This document shows positions 49,430-61,843 of a DNA stretch of 64,000 nucleotides, in pieces. The stretch spans positions 14,568,667 through 14,632,666 of the forward strand of contig NC_087074.1 of NCBI RefSeq assembly GCF_026151205.1. Direction: 5' to 3'. The position numbers were made by a program, and so were the translations under genes. Below the pieces are notes generated by a model. It did not search any database. It worked only from the letters and a program-made list of their open reading frames with translations, and was not told the origin of the DNA. This stretch comes from Bolinopsis microptera (lineage: Eukaryota > Ctenophora > Tentaculata > Lobata > Bolinopsidae). Each line of letters starts with the position of its first letter. The first letter of the stretch is position 1.

Positions 49430-49774
49430 CTGTGAATAAAATGTTATAGAATCAGTGATTGTACGGACAGTGCAGTGGACACAGAAAACGTGATTAATAA
49501 TGAGATCAACAAATTATCACTCTGTGTTCCACAATAACGTCTCTAGGGCTACCAAATTTCAGATAACATTGTAGATACGAGCTTTTAAAACTTCAGTAAT
49601 TCGATGGAGATAATTCAAGGCTAAAAAACGTGGGTGTTTAGTGTTTACGCTCCTCATTTAATTGAAGAAGTTAGGAACATAATTATTGGAATATTGCCAA
49701 ATAAGGAGAGTTCTTGTTTAACCTTAGATTAATTTTAGAATAAAATCCATGCCCTCTAGACCCTAGCTAAACGG

Positions 49775-49792
49775 CACGTGACGCGTCACGTG
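49775..49792. promoter_or_regulatory. 18-bp perfect palindrome with two E-boxes
   Basis: CACGTGACGCGTCACGTG is its own complement: two CACGTG E-boxes (bHLH-zip sites of the MYC/USF/MITF type) around ACGCGT. It sits ~345 bp upstream of the first recognised RSRC2 exon, where a promoter or first exon would be expected. Function is inferred from position. Confidence 0.55.
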
Positions 49793-51288
49793 ATCAATAA
49801 CGAGATGCGTGACAGGGCGAATTTTAGAGCTCAACCTCTTGCCTCTTGGGAGGCCGGAGGAAGAGTGCCATTAGATGCCAGAAGAAAAGTTGTACTTTTG
49901 TGAGAACTTTTTGTCTACATCACGAAATTCATATAACTCAACCCGCAAGAGTTGAAGATATTTTCACAATTTATGGGATTTTCAGATCACGTACTCGGCG
50001 TTATATACGAGATGCGCTATGTGCCGACCAGCTATAACAGAGACTCACGCAACTACGAGATATGCGTCAACGTAATTCAAATGCACGAAACTTAAACAAT
50101 TTTACTATCAATTTGGCGAGAACCTAGCGAATTAGTCATAATTAAGATTTAAGGATAATCCTGGCCCTGACTTCAAGCAAAGATGAATGTTTTCATTAAT
50201 TTCTGTCAACAATTTCGACGGTCCATGATAATGGATCTATAATTTAATTTTAATCATGTGTAATTCTGTGTAATCCATTAAGTGACGCGTTACATACCGT
50301 CTAGTTAAGGTCTCATAATTATACCAAGACTTCAGAGACCACCTCAGTGCTGAAGCTAAGCCTTTTCACCAATACAGGTTTCTCTTGACAGACATCTAAG
50401 TTATTAGCTGAGTAGGATACGTTACATTATTTTAGGGGAATCTACCTTTCTAAGGTCGCATTCATTGTATGAATTTATTGTTTGAAAGGTTATACCTGAA
50501 CCTCTACTCTCGCTTTTGATCTTGGATATATTTAGTGTTCCACTGTTGTGTTTTAATCAGTAATTTATCGACTCTATTCATGATTGGTAAAGTCGGGAGT
50601 TTTAGGTCTACCCTTCACCAAATTTTCTTTTATTTAAAGTTTGTCTCATCCGAAAATGTTAATATTTGACCAATTCATGGCCTAGAAGCTATCAAATTTT
50701 ATGCGTATGCCAAAATTTAAATATGGGCAGTTCTTCGATAAAAATTCAGCCTTTTTTGTCCAATTAGGTTAAAAATTATAGGTATTTTACCCAACAAGTG
50801 AGCAATTTCACTCTTGAGTTTCAATTTAATGTTTGGGTGCTTCATCACTGTTTAAGAACACAAGTAAAAAGAGTGAATAAATGGCGACAGAAATTGTCAA
50901 ATAAGTAATATAAATTATAAACTATAAAGTATATTATTACGGAAACACCATAATATGCATACTTTGTTTGTACTAAGACCGTTAAAAGATACAAAATTCT
51001 AAAATGAACTCCTTAGTGGCTGGCTGTTCACCTAAAATTGTCAGTTGTTATAAAAAATATTCTGAATCAGAATATGACAACGAATATGATTTTCCAAATT
51101 AAAACTGTTTAGTCCTGTCATGTTCTACTTAGTGAAACCTTTTTACACCGGGCATCTTGGGAAAGCAAAAAGTGCAAGGTATGAAAAACGTATCTGTATT
51201 CTGTACTCTGTAGCCTCACAGCTGATAACCTGTCAAGTGGCACGGCATAGAGAGATTTGACATTCGTAGAAAATTTACATATTATATC
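49793..51288. other. Intergenic between RSRC2 and the first SLC22 gene
   Basis: No convincing exon or repeat. The plus-strand frame at 49846-50037 has no motif and no splice support. Confidence 0.4.
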
Positions 51289-53106
51289 CTAGATTTTGTA
51301 CTTGTAGTCCTTTCTTCTTTCCTCGACATCTTGTCCAGTGAGAGGTATCCGCTCGTTTCCAGTCTCGACCAGCAGAAATGATCCCAGCATACAAAGGACC
51401 GAAATAAAAGCTAGGCCCCCAAGAGGTACCGCTTTGTGAGTGATGGGTGCCAAATTGTTGAATATGAACGGACCTATGAAGGAGCCAACTCTGGAAATAC
51501 CAGAACAAATACTGAACACAAGACCTCTGTGTGTTGTTGGTGCTATTTCTCCAGTCCAGAGAAACAGTCCCGCGTATGCTCCGGTAACAAATATGACTCC
51601 GATCAAACAGCTGACACTTTCCATTGTCCAGCCACTTCCAAATTCCACGTTTGGAATCGCTATGAGGTAAGTCAGAGCAGCCCCGAGAAACATGACTACC
51701 ATGGCCCTTCTTCTTCCCAGCCAGCCTGTAAAAGAGACGCACGTTAAAGAAGATATTGCTTCTCCCACACCAGCCATAATGTACCCTGAGTATATATCTG
51801 GCAATATCTCTCGCCAACCAAAACTGAAACCACAATAAAACATAGCAACAGATGGCCACAGGGCCATGAGTATTATCGTTTCAAGTCGAAGACTCGGGTA
51901 CCGAATAAATTCGGTCAGTTGCTGCTTGAAATTATGGTTTCTATCTTTAGCCTTTCCGACGTCTATAATTTGGATGTTTTCTAGATCCAAGTCTATGCTG
52001 TTCAATTTTGCTAAGGTTTTGAAGACTTTCTTGGCTGCGTTCACATCATTTTTTATCAAAAAGAATCTGGGCGATTCTGGGCAGATAAAGATTTGTAATG
52101 CTATGAGCCACATCATTATTGACGTTGCTAAAAACATGTTGTTCCAGCTTTTTATGAAGTAGCCGATTCCTACTGCAATGAAGTAACCAAATGAAGCCAA
52201 ACACCCTGACCAACCGTTCGTGATGTTCCTATGCTTGGATGGAATAAGCTCCGCTGTGAGAATGTACATCCCATCGGAAGCTAAAATATTACCAACGCCA
52301 ATGAAAAACCTAATTGCTAAGAGTAATTTGTAGTCATGACAAAATGTCCCCAATAGATGTGAAGAAGCTCCGATGAAGATGCCAATCATGGCTGTCTTTT
52401 TTCTTCCAATATTATCGTACAAGTAACCACCTAGAATAAACCCCAACAATCCTCCAGCAAACAAAATTGACGATAACAGGGTTTTCCGTGCCTTTCGGGA
52501 TCCGACATCGCAGTACAAATCAAACTCCACAGAAAATGAGGTATGCTCAAGACTCCATTCTATGTCCGAAGGTCCAAAAATTAGCTCTTCTTTGCCACTT
52601 ACTTCTTCCGTGATTTTGCAAGGAAATTTTTGAAGTAATGATGGATTAACTCTTGTCAATTCAAGACACTTTTCGGATTTGCATTTCCAAATATCGTCGG
52701 GGGTTGGGTCAATACCTGAAAAAGTATTTGCAAATTAGCAAAATTAGCTAAAATAAATACACACCATCTTCATTTTAGTACTAGAATGTAGATGAAAATA
52801 CATAAAATTGCAACACGTTTTGAATTTCTTCCCGATCTTGTACTTCTTGATTTATATCATACATAATGATCTGCGATCAGGCTTTTAAGTTATGTTATTC
52901 CAATCACCTGCGAATGCAGTTAAATAAATGTTTACGGTTTGTCCCGTCCATATCAACATCAGTGACATTATCAGAGCTGTATACTTCCAACTCCGGTTTC
53001 GGGTCAACTCCTCTAGCAAATCATCACTACTGACCGGTCCTTTATCTGCTTCCGGCAGGCTGGATTCATTAGTTGAGTGAACCTTATTTTCCACGATCAT
53101 CCTCAC
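51289..53106 (-). CDS. SLC22-type organic-ion transporter, paralogue A
   Basis: Two coding exons, 53106-52908 and 52715-51289, joined in phase (G|GT) across an intron with CAG|GTGATT and TTTTCAG. The predicted protein has 541 aa, normal for SLC22, and is intact. Seen: a cytosolic N-terminus; TM1 at about 42-66; a long extracellular loop with paired Cys (CKSEKC.., PCKIT, YCDVG); and TM2 followed by the MFS loop motif GGYLYDNIGRKK. PESPRFF follows TM6, then come a long cytosolic loop, GWLGRRRAM after TM8, and TGEIAPTTHRG before the last helices. The C-terminal tail is ..TGQDVEERRKDYKYKI. SLC22 carriers move organic cations, anions or zwitterions (carnitine) across the plasma membrane; the substrate here cannot be told. 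The start chosen is the only upstream Met before an acidic leader (MRMIVENK). It has a close paralogue at 59478-61294. Confidence 0.9.
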
Positions 53107-53707
53107 AACTAATGCTACCTTCTGTGTTATTCTTTGGTTTTTTACTGATCTTCAAAAATGCAAAGGTAATTCAGACGTATACGATTTAAACTACAACGAC
53201 TAGCAACGTTTAAATAAAGCTAAACTGGTAAGAAAAGGGTGCGCTTTGTAGCGGCAAGGAGATCGCAAAATAACCTATTGAGTATTGATGAGCACAGCTG
53301 AATGAGATCTGCGTATTGCTTCAAATTGAATGTTGGACTAGAAACAAACTAAACCCCATGACCAGTTCTTATAGAGGCTTCATACTTTGACTTTTAAATA
53401 TATATAATTCGGTGCAATATGATACCAAAATTATTTCGCAAAGATTAAGTTAAACACAAATCAGCCGACTAGATGGCGGTCTGAAAGTGATCACGTGATA
53501 TTCGAAAGCTTCACTGCGTTTAGAATTAGTGTTACAAAGAGCTTCCTGGAATACTCCTGTTTTTATTAAAGCGAAATACCCGATGGTATCTTAAGCCAAA
53601 ACGTTAAATATAATCATCACACTGTAAGATAATGGTATGTGAGTAATTATAGACGTTATTAAACGGAATTAAATTTGATTTCGTTATATTAAATTCTGTC
53701 AATGCAC
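53107..53707. other. 5' flank of SLC22 paralogue A
   Basis: AT-rich upstream region of the minus-strand gene; no clear TATA box or named site was picked out. Confidence 0.35.
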
Positions 53708-54164
53708 AAAGTACCATCTTTAGATATAAACTCTTGAAGTATTTGCGGTTCTGACAAATGAAACGAACGTTTTAACTGTTCGAATATTGACTTTGCAGGT
53801 GTAGTGAGTGTACATAATATGGAGAAAATATAAAGTTAAAAAATACAACTCTTCCGTCATATCAAAACCATAACAGCATGCTTTTTTTCACGCTCCAATA
53901 ATTTGAAACGCTCCAATAATTTGAAACCGGAGTCTGTTATCTCTCAAAATCAGCCAAAACTTTAAAAATATTTTAAAAGCAGTTTTCTGTCCTTTTCTGA
54001 ACCATGTCTCTATATAGGTTAGGGTTAGGGTTAGGGTTAGGCCGGTTAGGGTTAGGGTTAGGGTTACGGTTAAAGTACCATCTTTAGATATAAACACTTA
54101 AAGTATTTGGGGTTCTGACAAATGAAACTAATGTTCAAACTGATCGAATATTGACTATGCAGGT
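53708..54164 (+). repeat. ~364-bp tandem duplication, second copy split by an insertion
   Basis: AAAGTACCATCTTTAGATAT..GAATATTGACTTTGCAGG begins at 53708 and again at 54072. The first copy continues through AAAATATAAAG, ACAACTCTT and CTCTCAAAATCAG to about 54015. The second breaks off at 54164, and its continuation is found at 59209-59408. Confidence 0.85.
54015..54071 (+). repeat. Interstitial telomere-like repeats
   Basis: About eight GGTTAG/TTAGGG units, interrupted once by GCC, at the end of the first 364-bp repeat copy. Confidence 0.85.
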
Positions 54165-54889
54165 GGCCCCACGAAAACCTCACCGAACCTCCACGCGGTG
54201 TGGGGTGGGTGGCTCGAACGGGAGGTGCATGGGTGTTTCTAACCTATGCAAAAGAAGGGACTAGCCATCTCTACAACAAAGGAAAGGCTCTAATAGCCTC
54301 TGCTAAACTTAGAACCGCAGCATAACCGCTCTTCCCACAGGCAAATAATACCTTCCAGGAAACTAACACGCTCACAGGCTTCCACGTCTCGCGTGCCCTA
54401 GGATTTGGTTTTGTATCGGATACTCAAAACAACGATAGAGGAGCCACTGGGAGACTTCGGTCCAAAATCCAGGTGTGAAGATCCCGTGTGAAAAGGCCTA
54501 GCTAAGCAATTTGGCAATAGAGATCATTTTCAAACACAGTTTCAAGAACGATTAAAATGATACGATTTTAAATGCATATTAGGGCCTGCAAGCAGCTCTT
54601 GCGAAATAAACTTGTAGTTCGAAAAGGGATGCATAATGCATTCTATCGAAAAACTGCTTCCAGAATTGAAATCTAGCAATGTGAAATGAAAAATCCAGAA
54701 AGATTTTTTGTACCAATTTAATGGTGAGAGGAAAAGTCCTGCAAGTTTTGAAAAATATGCTTATAGTAATAGGTCTCACTCTCAAAGAGGGTGCAACATG
54801 CAATGGGGAGAAACTGGAGCAAATTTTGGAAAATTTGTTTTAAGGAATGAATTCTAGCAATTATGTTATGCAAATTTGGACTACAAGGG

Positions 54890-55413
54890 GCAAACTGTGT
54901 CCTGTTAATTTAATCCCACGGCATTAAAGAGTAATCAGTAATGTTATCTGAATTTTATAATCGCTAGGCTTCTGAACTTCTGATGAATCCTGACACCAAG
55001 CTTTAATTCAGGGTAATTCACACATCGAAATTTTATCAAATTACTAATGTCCTAATAAGTAATATTACGTCTGTTATTTCATCGGATTACGATGTTATTT
55101 TATCAAAATCAGCTACCCGTTTAATATCAGAATATGTAATATAAATTAACAGATTTCTGGTTCATGCCAGCTGGATTGTGTCCTGCTAATTTACTTGAAA
55201 ATACTGAACACAGCATAGAAGAGTAACTAGCAATGTTATCTGAATTTTATAATCGCTAGGTTCCTGAACTTCTGATGAATCCTGACATGTAATATCGGAA
55301 TATGTAATATAAATTATCAGATTTCTGGTTCATGCCAGCTCACAGCTGGATTGTGTCCTGCTAATTTACTTGAAGATACTGAACACGACACAGAAGCGTA
55401 ACTAGCAATGTTT
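54890..55413 (+). repeat. ~170-290-bp tandem repeats, three copies
   Basis: Units share TGTGTCCTGCTAATTTACTT, AACTAGCAATGTTATCTGAA and TTTATAATCGCTAGG. The third copy is broken by the foldback element, and its end (TCTGAATTTTATAAATCG) reappears at about 58768. Confidence 0.75.
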
Positions 55414-56369
55414 TAGTAAGGGGAAAAGTGGCATTCCGTTGGATTCGAATGTTCACAAGGATTTCTCAACGGAATATGGTAGTTAGGACCCCTACGAACA
55501 TAATTAGACTTGTTGCCAATTTTGTATCTCAACGGAAACACCACTTTTACCACTTTTTACCACCTTTGTACCACCTTTCTGGTTTGCCAAATATCTTTAG
55601 TTGTGAACATCATAGAAGGCTGCAAATTAACCTAGAATGTTTATCTTATCAAGGAGTAAAACTTTTGTATCAAAAATTTTTACATCGGACAATCAGCTAA
55701 TTGGATAATTACCAATTAGTTAATCACCAAAAAAAGTGAAAATTTTTTATTGGCTTAAAATGATTTAAATCGTTTGAAACACGGAGAAATGTAGTTTTTA
55801 GAAAAACTTCAAAAATTTTTCACTTAAAATTTTTTTTCGAGACTTCAAAAAAAAAGTTTGAAAATTTGAAAATATTTTTTTCCGCCAAAAGTGATCGAAT
55901 TGCATGAAACGTGGATAAAAATGCTTTGCAGAAAAACTTCGAAGATTTTTAGATTGGGGAATACTAAAATCATCAATATTTGAAGTTGGAGTTCAGTAAA
56001 TCTCGACATATTTTAGTAATTAGGAATAGCTTAGCGGAAAGGGCTGGACCTGAAAAAGGTTAACCACACAATATTAGAGTTTCATAACTAATTACAATAC
56101 AGCTTTATCAAATTCCACATAAAGAAACAGCACAAAAGGACCATTTAAGATCGAACCGATTTTACCTGCTGTACTATCATTTTATTGATTTCAATGATCA
56201 AAACCTCTGTCAATCTTGCCAATCTATACCGGGTATCTGAATGTACCGGACCTCTTATTTACCTCTATAATTAGACCCAGTTGTGCAAGAAATGCGATTT
56301 CTCACAGGGGTTTCTTTAAACTGTGCACTTTTTGTCACTCTCGCAACTCGCAAGAGGCCTGGTATTATA

Positions 56370-56406
<37 letters not shown>

Positions 56407-58767
56407 ATAGGAAGCGAGTGTAAATATACCTTCCATCATCCATTGTGGCTTTTTTGTATTGTGAATGCGCATGCCGCTTCGTTTGCTATGCCATATACCT
56501 CGAATAACCCCCATATGTCATTGCCAGGGTCGGGATAGAGCTGGAGATAGCATTGAAAAGTTGCTAGAAATAGCTAGATTTAGAGTAAACTGGTGGTAGC
56601 TGGGTGGTGCTAGCATGGATGTAGCAGAACGTAGCTACACGGGGTTTCATTGGAGTTGGTTATTTTAATGGCCAAAGAGTGCCGGAACTAAAGTTACTTA
56701 AGATTGCAGTTTAGGGGCAGTGTAAACCACGGTGTAGTCAGGGACACAGAGCTACAGCGCAGGAGTACTGCAAAAGAACAGTGCAAGTGATACAGTCTGC
56801 AACAGTAAAACTCCGAAGAAGGAGATAAGATTGTGGCTGCAGAGGAGGAGAGTAGCTGGAACCTGATTGTGTTTGTGTTGAAAGAAGAGGAGGAAGAAGA
56901 GTTTCCTGCTCTGGTAACTGTATTTTTGGAAGAGGTGGGGTGAGAACTTATTTTCAAGCGACAAGGGTGGGCTGGAAGCAACCAGATACAGCTATCCGAC
57001 CTATTAAGATCACCGTCCTGAGCTTAACAGCATTTCATCAGAATCTTATGAAAACAGAGAGACTGACCCACCCTTTTTAGATCCAACGAAACCCTTTATA
57101 TAAATCGACTTTTCTGCATGAATTACTTCATGGTATCTTCTTATCAAGGCTACAGACCTTGCCGTACCGGATTTATTGATCAAAGTGAGTCTCTTTAGCC
57201 CTCTTCTTGTTTAGAGCTTTAGGTTAGTGATCAAACTCTTCGCTACTCGCTCTTCACTGGATCTATCAGGACAGATTCACATCTTTTTAGGTCTCAACCA
57301 GCCTTAGTTTTCCTGTTTTCATCATGTAGTACGTTCTGCTACCTCCATTTTAGCACCACCCAGCTTCCATCAGTTCACTCTAAGTCTAGCTTCGTCGGCG
57401 TTTTACTGTTGCAGACTGTATCACTTGCACTGTTCTATTGCAGTACTCCTGCACTGTAGCTCTGTGTCCCTGACTACACCGTGGTTTACACTGCCCCTAA
57501 ACTGCAATCTTAAGTAACTTTAGTTCCGGCACTCTTTGGCCATTAAAATAACCAACTCCAATGAAACCCCGTGTAGCTACGTTCTGCTACATCCATGCTA
57601 GCACCACCCAGCTACCACCAGTTTACTCTAAATCTAGCTATTTCTAGCAACTTTTCAATGCTATCTCCAGCTCTATCCCGACCCTGGCAATGACATATGG
57701 GGGTTATTCGAGGTATATGGCATAGCAAACGAAGCGGCATGCGCATTCACAATACAAAAAAGCCACAATGGATGATGGAAGGTATATTTACACTCGCTAT
57801 AATACCAGGCCTCTTGCGAGTTGCGAGAGTGACAAAAAGTGCACAGTTTAAAGAAACCCCTGTGAGAAATCGCATTTCTTGCACAACTGGGTCTAATTAT
57901 AGAGGTAAATAAGAGGTCCGGTACATTCAGATACCCGGTATAGATTGGCAAGATTGACAGAGGTTTTGATCATTGAAATCAATAAAATAAAATGATAGTA
58001 CAGCAGGTAAAATCGGTTCGATCTTAAATGGTCCTTTTGTGCTGTTTCTTTATGTGGAATTTGATAAAGCTGTATTGTAATTAGTTACGAAACTCTAATA
58101 TTGTGTGGTTAACCTTTTTCAGGTCCAGCCCTTTCCGCTAAGCTATTCCTAATTACTAAAATATGTCGAGATTTACTGAACTCCAACTTCAAATATTGAT
58201 GATTTTAGTATTCCCCAATCTAAAAATCTTCGAAGTTTTTCTGCAAAGCATTTTTATCCACGTTTCATGCAATTCGATCACTTTTGGCGGAAAAAAATAT
58301 TTTCAAATTTTCAAACTTTTTTTTTGAAGTCTCGAAAAAAAATTTTAAGTGAAAAATTTTTGAAGTTTTTCTAAAAACTACATTTCTCCGTGTTTCAAAC
58401 GATTTCAATCATTTTGAGCCAATAAAAAATTTTCACTTTTTTTGGTGATTAACTAATTGGTAATTATCCAATTAGCTGATTGTCCAATGTAAAAATTTTT
58501 GATACAAAAGTTTTACTCCTTGATAAGATAAACATTCTAGGTTAATTTTCAGCCTTCTACGATGTTCACAACTAAAGATATTTGGCAAACCAGAAAAGTG
58601 GTACAAAGGTGGTAAAAAGTGGTAAAAGTGGTGTTTCCGTTGAGATACAAAATTGGCAACAAGTCTAATTATGTTCGTAGGGGTCCTAACTACCATATTC
58701 CGTTGAGAAATCCTTGTGAACATTCAAATCCAACGGAACCCTTAAATCGACCACTTTTCCCCTTACT
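55411..58767. mobile_element. 3.36-kb foldback element with ~1.37-kb arms
   Basis: The left arm, about 55414-56818, is the near-exact reverse complement of about 57403-58767; the ~585-bp centre is unpaired. Both outer ends read AGTAAGGGGAAAAGTGG. The split repeat outside suggests a TTTT target duplication. Matching open frames on opposite strands in the two arms (for example MFTRISQRNMVVRTP at 55455 plus and 58723 minus) are mirror images with no known motif. Confidence 0.85.
56370..56405 (+). repeat. Poly-G tract, 36 bp
   Basis: An uninterrupted G run inserted, with TATAGGAA, into the left foldback arm. The right arm lacks it at the matching position (near 57795). Confidence 0.95.
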
Positions 58768-59208
58768 ATTTTCTGAATTTTATAAATCGGCAACTATCGT
58801 GCAGTTTGACTGCAGTTAGACAGGATAGGCCAAATGAGGCCAAAAGGTTTGCCCCTTTTAGCCCCTTTTCCAGATTTTAGGGGAGGGGGGGAGGGGGTGG
58901 TCGCCCACCTTCCCGGTGCCCCCTCTTCCTACACTCCTGAGTTGTACATAGAAGGCCATGACCTCCCCTGAAAGTCCCTGTCTCTCCGTCGTTAACCCGG
59001 CGGGGTTGCACCAGGGGCGGTGGTAACAGAACTTCAAGACTCCCGGAGTCTGTCGTCGATATCTATGTTTAATATATTTTAAATGGTATATAATTTGGGA
59101 GTCTCTCTCTCCAGCAGCAGGAGTTGGGGAAATGGGGACGTGTTGTGAAAGCCACCGTAAGGAAGGCTTACTGTCGACGCCGACCAATCAGAAGAAGACT
59201 TTGCAGGT

Positions 59209-59408
59209 AAGTGTACAATGTACATATGAAGAAAATATAAAGTTTTAAAAAATACAACTCTTCTTCTTATCAAAACCATAACAGCATGCTCAATTTCACG
59301 TTCGAATAATTTGAAACTGGAGTCTGTTATCTCTCAAAATCAGAAAAGCTTAAAAATGGTTTAAAAGCAGTTTTCAGTCCTAATATGAAGGTCTCTATGA
59401 TGTTATCT
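59209..59408 (+). repeat. Continuation of the split 364-bp repeat
   Basis: Matches about 53804-54005 (AGAAAATATAAAG, CATAACAGCATGCT, GGAGTCTGTTATCTCTCAAA). It lies directly 3' of SLC22 paralogue B. Confidence 0.85.
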
Positions 59409-59477
59409 TCGTTATAATGGTAGGTAGAGTGTCGTTGCGGGGGAGTCCTGCCATGGTCTACTATACAGGGTACAATC

Positions 59478-61294
59478 TTAAATCTTGTACTTGTAGCCCT
59501 TTCTTCTTTCCTCGACATCTTGTCCAGTGAGAGGTATTCGCTCGTTTCCAGTCTCGACCAGCAGAAATGATCCCACCATACAAAGAACCGAGATAAAAGC
59601 TAGGCCCCCAAGAGGTACCGCTTTGTGAGTGATGGGTGCCAAATTGTTGAATATGAACGGACCTATGAAGGAGCCAAATCTCGAAATGCCACAACAACTG
59701 CTGAACACAATACCCCTATGTGTTGTAGGTGCTATTTCTCCAGTCCAAAGAAACAGCCCTGAGTAAGCCCCGGACACAAATGTAATTCCGTACAAACAGC
59801 TGACGCTCTCCAGATTCCAGCCCCTTCCAAATTCCACGTCTGGAATCGCTATGAGGTAAGTCAGAGCAGCCCCTAGAAACATGACTATCATTGCCCTTCT
59901 TCTTCCCAGCCAGCCTATTAAACAAACGCACATAAAATAAGCAATCAGTTCTCCCACACCAGCCATAATGTACCCTGTGTATCTATCTGGTAGTATTTCT
60001 CCCCAACCAAAGTTGAAGCCGAAGTAGAACATCGCAACGGATGGCCAAAGGAACATCAGAATTATCGTTTCGAGACGAAGACTTGGGTACCGAATAAATT
60101 CGATCAGTTGCTGCCTGGCATTATGGTCTCTATCTTTAGCCTTTCCGACATCTGCTATTTCGATGTTTTCCAGATCAAGGTTCATCTTGTTCAATTTTGC
60201 CAAAGCTTTCAAGACTTTCTTGGCTGCCTCTACATCATTTTTTATCAAAAAGAATCTTGGCGATTCTGGGCAGATAAGGGTTTGTAATGTTATAAGCACC
60301 AACATCACGGACGTTGCTAAAAACATGTTGTTCCAGTTTTTAATGAAGTAGCCGATTCCTACTGCAATGGGGTAACCAAATGCCCACAAACATCCTGCCC
60401 AACCATTTATAATGTTCCTATGTTTTGATGGAACAAGCTCTGCTGTGAGAAGGTACATGCCATTTGTTGACAAAAGACTACCAATGCCAAGGAAGTACCT
60501 GATTGCCAAGAGTAAGGAGTAGTTGTGACAAAATTTCCCTATTAAAAGTGAGGAGGCCCCGATGAACATGCCAATCATTGCTGTCTTCTTTCTCCCAATT
60601 TTATCGGGCAAGTAGCCACCAAGAATTAATCCTGATAATCCTCCAGCGAAGAAAATTGATGTTAACAAGGTCTTTCGTGCTTTTCGGGATCCAACATCGC
60701 AGTACAAGTCAAAATCAGCAGAAAATGAGGTATGTTCAAGACTCCATTCTATGTCAGAAGGTCCAAGAATCAGTTCTTCTTTGCCATCTTCTTCTTTGGT
60801 GATTTTGCAAGGAAATTTGTGTATTAATGATGGATTGGCTCTTGTCAAATTATAGCACTTTTCGGATTTGCATTTCCAAATGTCGTCGGGGGTTGGATCA
60901 ATACCTGGATCAAAATTTGCAAGTTAGTAAAATTAGATCATCTTCAGTAAATTTAAGTAGTTCAATAAATAAAAGTGATGCATACAAGAGAACATAGCAC
61001 GATTTTTATCAATTTATGATCTTGTACGTTTCGACCTATATGATACATCATAATCTGTGATTAGTCTTGCAAGTTATTTCAGCTGCAAAAATCACCTGCG
61101 AATGCAGTTATATAATGAATAGAAGGCCCTCCCATCCATACCAACATCAGTGACATTATGAGAGCTGTATACTTCCAACTCCGGTTTCGGGTCAACTCCT
61201 CTAGCAAATCATCACTACTGACTGGTCCTTTATCTGCTTCCGGCAGGCTGGATTCTATAGTTGAATGAGCCTTATTTTCCACGATCATCTTCAC
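59478..61294 (-). CDS. SLC22-type organic-ion transporter, paralogue B
   Basis: Two exons, 61294-61096 and 60904-59478, identical in length and phase to those of paralogue A (199 and 1427 nt), giving 541 aa with no interruption. The same landmarks are kept: GGYLPDKIGRKK after TM2, PESPRFF, GWLGRRRAM, TGEIAPTTHRG, ..GNERIPLTGQDVEERRK and KYKI at the end. Compared with A, changes cluster in TM1 (MLVWMGGPSIHY against MLIWTGQTVNIY), TM4-TM5 and TM8, the parts that line the substrate path in this family, whereas the cytosolic motifs and C-terminus are almost unchanged. That pattern suggests selection for a different substrate range, which is inference. The intron sequences differ more than the exons. 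Confidence 0.9.
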
Positions 61295-61839
61295 AAGTAC
61301 TTCAAACTTCTGAGATATTTTCTGTTCTGTAACTGAACCTTATATACGTAGATCAATAAATTCTCCAAAGGTTGTTCAGTACATGGACAATTTAAAAACT
61401 GAAACGATACACAACGACGAATAAAATCGAACTTGGTATGACAAAATATTCAACAAGGAATGGATATTTAACGAGGAGCACATATCTAACGAGGAGTTTG
61501 TAGCACCGAAAAGGTCACATGATAAATTATAAATGAAATATGATTCAGTGAGGTACAACATTATAAATGAGCACGGCTCATCTTACACTGCTGAATGTTG
61601 CATAATGGTTACAAGGGTCAGAACACGGTCAGAAGAATAAAAGTAAAATTCATGTAGGCCTTGTACTTTGTAGGGTCACTAATAAAGTCTGTGCCAACTT
61701 GATTCTAATTTTATATATTAAAGGTGAATGTCTATAATGGGGTACTCCGTACTAGGTCCCAAAATGTGGACCCCAGTATATATATAATAAGTGAAAGGCT
61801 TAGTTGAGGTTCACAAACTTCAGATTGTGCATTGGTGAC
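61295..61839. other. 5' flank of SLC22 paralogue B
   Basis: AT-rich, without a recognised gene. TATATACGTAG near 61340 could be a TATA-like element for the minus-strand gene, but this is weak. Confidence 0.3.
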
Positions 61840-61843
61840 TTAA

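Larger units (their letters stand above)
54165..59208. mobile_element. 5-kb composite insertion between the SLC22 paralogues
   Basis: GACTATGCAGGT (54153-54164) and GACTTTGCAGGT (59197-59208) flank it, and the surrounding 364-bp repeat continues in register on both sides. So ~5.04 kb was inserted into one repeat copy. Its outer parts (54165-54880 and 58770-59196) are relatively GC-rich and without recognisable genes; its core holds tandem repeats and a large foldback element. The minus-strand frame at 58858-59187 has no diagnostic motif. Confidence 0.6.

Noticed and set aside
51436..51747. Plus-strand frames over the SLC22 genes
   Set aside because: They are antisense shadows of intact minus-strand transporter exons.
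55428..55700. Mirror-image frames in the foldback arms
   Set aside because: Both copies derive from the same inverted repeat; no recognised domain and low-complexity surroundings.
58858..59187. 109-codon minus-strand frame in the GC-rich end of the 5-kb insertion
   Set aside because: It contains no reverse-transcriptase, endonuclease or DDE motif; base composition alone can explain its length.
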